Source: Utricularia gibba (Eukaryota > Streptophyta > Magnoliopsida > Lamiales > Lentibulariaceae). From it: DNA of 64,000 nucleotides. Position 1 is the stretch's first letter. Each line of letters begins with the position of its first letter. Below the pieces are notes generated by a model. The model had not been told where the DNA came from. It was given only the letters and a program-made list of their open reading frames with translations, and ran no database searches. The DNA is taken from positions 806,001 to 870,000 of the forward strand of contig NEEC01000021.1 in assembly GCA_002189035.1 (NCBI GenBank). The letters run 5' to 3'. Below, in pieces: positions 58,830-64,000 of this stretch. The translations under genes and the position numbers were made by a program.

Positions 58830-60260
58830 TCTGCATACTTCCCGCGTACTTCACGCTATATATGCAACAAGGGTTCGTTTTTTAATCTGTAGATGTGGAT
58901 TTAGGGGATTTTAGTTTATGTAGAATTTCAGGGATTGTGTTTCGGTAGTGTCTGTAGATTTCTCTTTCGAGAACGAGGACTTGCGAAAGGTTCGTTGTTT
59001 TCGTTTAATCTGTAAGATGTGCTTTCTTTTCTTTTCAATTTCTGGTTTTTTCGCTTCGGCAATCGCTTGCTGTACGTTGTTTTGATTTTTTGGTTTAGTT
59101 TTCGTGTCGCATTTTATGTAGAGTTTTTGCTTCTTTATGTTAGTTTCTTTCGTTTATCGAGATTATTGCGTTTTAATCATATTTCTTGATACTTCTTTTT
59201 CACTGATGTTTTGAAATCTGAAGTCATTCGTTCATCTTTCTGATTTCTACCATTTTGTTCCTGAAATTGCTTGCTGAACCTTATTGCCTCTCGATTCTTT
59301 GATTTTGTGTCCTCCTGGATATATTCCACAATCCACATCTTCTCTCAAGGGTTCTTGTTGAGTGTTTATGAAGAATCGTCCACTGGCTAATTGTTCTTCC
59401 TCTTGTGGCTTCATCTACAGGAAAGGCGCCATCATCGTTGCGATTATCACTATCCTCCATTCATCAGAAAAAAAAAAAGAGGCCGAAAAAAGGAGAAAAA
59501 AAAAAGCAAAAAAAGAGGCCAGAAAAAAAAAGAAGAAAAAAAGAGGCCCCCAAAAAAAGTAAAAAAAGAGGCTAGAAAAAAAAAAGAAGAAAAGAAGAGG
59601 GCTAAAAAAAAAGAAGAAAAAAAGAGTCCCCAGAAAAAAGAGGAAAACAGGCAAAAAAAAAAAAAAGAAGAAGAAGAAAGGTCCCAAAAAAAAAAGGAAT
59701 AGAGGCCCAAGAAAAGAAATATTGCCAGCCTTCCCCGCGAATGCTATTGAAAAAAAGGGGGATTTTCATCGCAGCAGGTATCACTCTCGTGATCGATAAT
59801 GTCTGCAAGGCTTGGCATCCATCCTCTATCATCTGTCGCAACGCTGGCTTGCCTATCCATTTAGGTAATTTATTGTGTAAGATATTATGGTGTACGGCCC
59901 TTTCTAGCATAAGTTACTTGTAAAGACTATTTATGTGTTGAATTTATTAGTGTAGATCAATATGAGAGGGGCTAAGTTTTTAACTCCGCCTGTGCTAAAC
60001 ATCACAGCCAGTCCCAAGCCTGGGTTGAGGAGGAGGGAGAACTTGTCTTATCTACGGGGGTGTAATTTTTTGTCTTGTATTTTGATGATTTTGGCAGGCT
60101 CTTCTACTGTGATGCTACTAGGTCATATCTTGTGTCTGGTAGTAATCCCTGTTTTGTGCTTTCAAGATTCTATAAATCAGAAAGCATTTTTGCGTATCAT
60201 TCTGGTTGCAATCCCTGTTTTGTGTCTAGGACTATTTGTTTTATAGTGGGGCTTAGCAGC
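58830..60260 (+). repeat. Unknown duplicated locus, right copy (plus orientation)
   Basis: Mirror copy of 52390-54110. TATATATG at 58857-58864, a T-rich intron-like stretch, an acceptor tcatctacag ending at 59420 followed by GAAAGGCGCCATC, a polypurine tract (59467-59705), then the conserved block (59755-59880) with only a few differences from the left copy (for example wCATCCATCC for CAGCCATCC). Next is one good copy of the tccgcctgtgctaaacat / cccaagcctgggttgaggag unit (59985-60200). The two copies stay similar over about 800 bp of the 3' half, while their T-rich regions have diverged. The copy ends about 120 bp before the RAD51B start codon, so its transcript could run into RAD51B. No protein family recognised. 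Confidence 0.6.
59467..59710 (+). repeat. Polypurine tract with GAGGCC units (plus strand)
   Basis: Long A-rich, G-containing purine run with AAAAAAGAGGCC-like units, in the same sense as the host locus. It matches 53228-53455 in position but differs in unit number and order. Confidence 0.8.
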
Positions 60261-60381
60261 CAGTCTCAACCATTATGTTTGCAGGCCCACACATTCATGG
60301 AGTTGCCTTCTTTTCTTTTTGCCGGGAACTCTCTCCAGTGGTTTGTACAGAATGCAATGAAGTGAACTGCATAGCTGGTTA

Positions 60382-62955
60382 ATGGCGAACAAGCTTATCA
60401 TTGAAATGGGTCTACCCCAGAAGATAGCCAATCTATTTGCAGCTCGCAATATTCGAACTGCCAAGGTGGCAAATGTTTTTTGATTTGCAGAGCTAATGTG
60501 TGAACTTGGTCCTGTGCTCACAGAATTATATGCACATTCTTAAAATGTGTGTAGGAGGCGCTCTCGCTTACAGAGTTTGAATTAATGGAGATCCTGGATG
60601 TGGGTTTAGAGCAAGTGACTGAGGGAATGACTCGAATTAGTGAAATGGCATGCCCACATTTTCAGACTGTAATGATGAAATTTGTTGTCTTTGTTTGCTA
60701 ATCCTACTTGTGAAGTTAGTGTTCAGAATGGAGCAAGCATAAGGTATGTGATGTTTTTGTTTTTCAACTGTAACTAGGCTCTGTCACTGCTGGAGCAACA
60801 GCGGAAAGATGAGCATCTAGCAGGGCATTTACCAACGATGCTAAAGGGACTTGATGCAGCACTCTGCGGTGGAATACCATTTGGTCTTGTTACAGAGTTA
60901 GTAGGTCCTGCGGGGATTGGAAAAACACAGGTGCTTTTGGCTGTTTTTTTACTTTTTTTGCATTGAAATGATTTTCTGAAATTCAAACCTGCAGTTCTGC
61001 CTGAAGCTCGCTTTGCTGGCCGCCTTACCTACACTGTATGGAGGTTTGGGTGGTCGCGTAATATATGTTGATGTGGAGTCTAAGTTTAGCTCAAGAAGGT
61101 ATCTTTTCCTTTACATGGTAGCACCGAAAAGTTTCGATTCAGGATCTTTTCCTCATAGAGGCATCTAAAATTATCTCAAGAAGATATCTTTTCCCTGTCG
61201 AAGTTGACATGGTACACATGCCTTTCAGGATGATAGAAATGGGATTCAATAGTTTCCCAGAAATATTTCGCAAGGAAAGCTTAGCACAAGAGGTTGATAT
61301 ACTGATATAATTTCTTGTTTTTTTATTTTTTCGATTCTGCGACATAAAACCTCAGAATATGTGATGTTATTTCAATGTTCCCTTGGGAAAAAAGTCATGC
61401 ACACTTCTCAGGTGGCATTGGTTTTTGATTCAGCAGCATACAGAACATTTGTCTCTGTACATCATTTGCATACCTAAATTGTTGAGAACTCAATTTTACT
61501 CTAAACGCATTATCCATCCAATGATTTCTTTGCGCTCTGTATTTATAGATGGCTGGACGGATTCTGGTTTTGCGTCCAGGATCATTGTTGGAATTCACTG
61601 AAAGGTATAACAGGAATTCCTCTTTGTACAGTTGTGCTTTTGACCTTTATACCATCCACCGCCTGAACCCATACTCTGATCCCTCTAACAAGTCGGAAGG
61701 CAGAATTTAGGACTTGTGCATCCATCTTCTTATAGTCTGGTTTTTTCAGCATCCTTCGCCCTTTCATTGGAACCTAAGTTCTTTAACCATTTGACATACC
61801 TGTGAAACATGCTCCGATGGATTCTTTATCTTCTATATTTCCAACTCCCATGGCATTCATTGACTTCACTGATTTCATCATGGACTTGATAGTGATCTTG
61901 TTTTTTTTTCCAGCTTGCAGCAATTGAAGGTCACATTTCTCCAGGATAATGTGAGGCTACTTATAGTTGACAGCATGGCAGCTCTTGTTTCTGGGTTACC
62001 TCCCTTTACTCAAGTCTATCATTATTTCCTTCTTAATTTTTCTGTTTACATCTTGTGTTTCCTATGTGGGGAAGGTGACAAATTATGCTTTATAAGTTGT
62101 ACTATTGGTCCCCTTTGATCTTGTAGACTTCTTGTTTAAAAAAATCTTACGGCTTGTGGTTTTGTTTTTGTAGAGAATATGATCAGGGGCCTACAAGGCA
62201 TCATCCACTGGGTTGGCATATATCATTTATGAAGTGAGCATCTGATCAGCACCATCTTCTTCTTATTTCATCGCATTGATATACAGGCATCCATTGCCTT
62301 ATTCAGATCACTGGCAGCATTTTCTCGGATGCCTGTTGTCATAACTAATCATGTTCGATCTCAAGGCCATGAAACATCTCAGTACATGTTCCAGGTTCTT
62401 GAACTCCTATCGTGCTCGCTTCATTTGTGTTCATAATTTGAAAACAAATGATCTTCATGCTGAATTATAGTAAGGCTTGGTGCATTGCAGAAAAAAGCTG
62501 ACGCCGAGCATCATCCTCCCAAGTCCGAGTCCCATCTTGTTGCCACATTGGGTATTCACTGGGCGCATGCTGTTAGCATTCGCCTTGTGTTAGAATCAAG
62601 ATCAGGTCGTTTTTTTTCGTATAATGCAGATACTTATTTAAACATACTTACTGAAATAAATTAGCTATTGAGTGCAGGGAAAAGGATCCTTAGGATTGCA
62701 AAATCGCCAATATCCCCATCTTTGGGATTCCTTTTCACCATAACTGCATCTGGGATCTCGTTGCTTGATGATGAAGGAATCGACATGGCTGGTTCGGACG
62801 CAAGCAAAATAAGCTGCCAAGGTATGCCAGAACCTCTTTTCTTTCTGTCATATGTGTTCAAAGATACCACCATGTCTAACTAAGATGTTGCTTCTCCCCC
62901 GCCTGTCTTGAATTTCTTGGATGCAGGCCATGGCCAAATCCATATGCCACCATGA
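60382..62955 (+). CDS. RAD51B: RAD51 paralogue RAD51B
   Basis: Twelve exons: 60382-60465, 60555-60668, 60778-60930, 60995-61098, 61229-61292, 61549-61604, 61914-61994, 62174-62233, 62307-62394, 62491-62605, 62678-62821 and 62927-62955, total 363 residues (Arabidopsis protein about 370). The start MANKLIIEMGLPQKIANLFAARNI is diagnostic of RAD51B. The Walker A motif is GPAGIGKT (residues 109-116) and Walker B is VRLLIVDSMAAL (near 206-212). The RecA-core signatures GRVIYVDVESKFSSRR, MAGRILVLRPGSLLEFTES, GWHISFMKSLAAFSRMPVVITNHVRSQ and ATLGIHWAHAVSIRLVLES are all present. RAD51B works in the BCDX2 complex in recombinational repair in the nucleus. The start codon lies 120 bp after the right duplicated locus. 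Confidence 0.96.
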
Positions 62956-64000
62956 TCGTTGCCATGACCATGCAGAGCAGTAAAAAAGATTGTGCAGACA
63001 CATTAGGTTAGTGGTTCACATCGTTAGGCAGTGCATAGAGATTGAATTTCCCTCATGAGCCAAATGCCTCTAGATTATCAATATAAAGGTTTATCTGTTC
63101 TTTTGCGGAGTATTACTACTCGGAAGAAACATATGTTTTCACTAATCACTACAAAAGCTAGCATTTCTGTTGTACAATTGCAAATGTTGTACTGCATTCT
63201 TGTACCTTTCCGTTTCCCATTTCATCATATCTTGTTCACTTTTTTTTTTTTTTTTTCAATTGATTGCACTGAGTGGGATCCTCAATGAGACGGATGCCTC
63301 AAGGGGGGATATTTGGCATCTCCATTCCCCTGCTCCTCGATAGACGCAATGCTCGGAGGGCTGAGGGTTAATAGGTTGCATACATAACTATATATCAAAT
63401 ATGATATAATAAATTTAATTATTATGAAAAGTGAAAATTAAAAATGATACAAATTCGTATATATTTGTGTATATTAAGCACAATTAAGCGTCAAGTTATC
63501 TGTATTTTATTATATTAATAGATCATTACTTCTTAAAGCAACATAATTATCAGCAAATACTTTTTTTGTATAGAAGGAAGTAATAGTAGGGCATAAAATG
63601 TAAACACACTTACGTGCAATAGAATGAGAGTAGTTAGTTACCGGCAACACTGTCCACGTGACTAGCACATGGTATATGGTCGGAATTCCGTTACACGAAA
63701 AGCAAGGTGCTTTGGGAGAAAAGTGGAATAGGTTAGTTAAGAGTTACTTACTACCTGATGTTGGGTTGATTCCAGCAACATCTTCTTCTGTTCTTGCAAG
63801 CCAAGATGAGATAATGTGTCTCTATTGAACAAATGTGTGTTGCCGCATGTGGGTTCCTGATAAGAAGAAACAAAAAACTGGTTGTTTTTCTGAGTTCGAT
63901 CAGCTTCTCAAGGATTTGAGCAACCCAGCAACAAGAAACTGTGAGTGGATAGAGCTCGCTGCTCTCAAGGTGTAGGAGGAAGGTGCAACTGAATTGAAAG
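62956..64000. other. RAD51B 3' region and window end
   Basis: Bases 62956-63350 are probably 3' UTR and include a long poly-T run at 63240. Bases 63380-63600 are AT-rich. Bases 63640-63680 have a CACGTG motif. The last 200 bases are of mixed composition and could start another gene, but I recognise nothing. Confidence 0.45.

Noticed and set aside
63830-64000. Possible first exon of a gene at the window end
   Set aside because: A short open stretch with no recognisable similarity and no visible start or splice context.

Overview
The window is nuclear DNA from a flowering plant, probably a dicot. Genes are split by short GT-AG introns, intergenic DNA is very AT-rich, and the recognisable proteins are plant families: BPM, CrRLK1L, PMT/QUASIMODO-like, CASP-like, GeBP, P-class PPR, plus a MIR172 hairpin. 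Exon joins were worked out by hand from splice sites, reading phase and family similarity. The total coding lengths close in frame for every gene except the GeBP-like one. Layout from left to right: the 3' end of a protein phosphatase 4 catalytic subunit (+); a BPI/LBP-like secreted lipid-binding protein (+); a mitochondrial GrpE (-); a GeBP-like transcription factor with a reading-frame break (-); a BRN/CELF-type three-RRM protein (-) head-to-head with U1 snRNP-C (+); mitochondrial EF-Tu (+); a MATH-BTB (BPM) CUL3 adaptor (+). Next comes about 13 kb of repeats (about 20.9-33.8 kb), then FKBP20-1 (-), MIR172 (+), an FtsJ-type mitochondrial rRNA methyltransferase (-), an intronless HERK/THESEUS-type receptor kinase (-), a mitochondrial PPR protein (-), a Golgi PMT-type methyltransferase (-), GDP-mannose pyrophosphorylase CYT1/VTC1 (+), a CASPL5B membrane protein (-) and RAD51B (+). 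The repeat block holds four copies (A-D) of a family of long imperfect inverted repeats. Their arms are 200-500 bp, and a TATAAAAGG box lies at the left end pointing inward; copies A and D keep a matching box at the right end too. The four copies share AT-rich flanks and a downstream module. Among them lie two degenerate Ty1/copia pieces, a Tourist-like MITE, a duplicated FKBP20-1 first exon and fragments of BPM exon 1 plus BPM 3' flank. The pattern is best explained by tandem segmental duplication followed by insertions and deletions. A second unexplained structure spans 52.4-60.3 kb: two divergently oriented copies of an unknown TATA-driven, apparently spliced locus with a polypurine tract, flanking the CYT1 and CASPL5B genes. 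The left copy sits beside a GC-rich tandem array packed with TGGGCC/T motifs. Most other genes are ordinary housekeeping genes with no obvious joint function. Several nuclear genes for organelle or RNA-processing proteins (GrpE, EF-Tu, U1-C, FKBP20-1) carry TGGGCC/T site-II motifs close to their start, a common plant promoter pattern.
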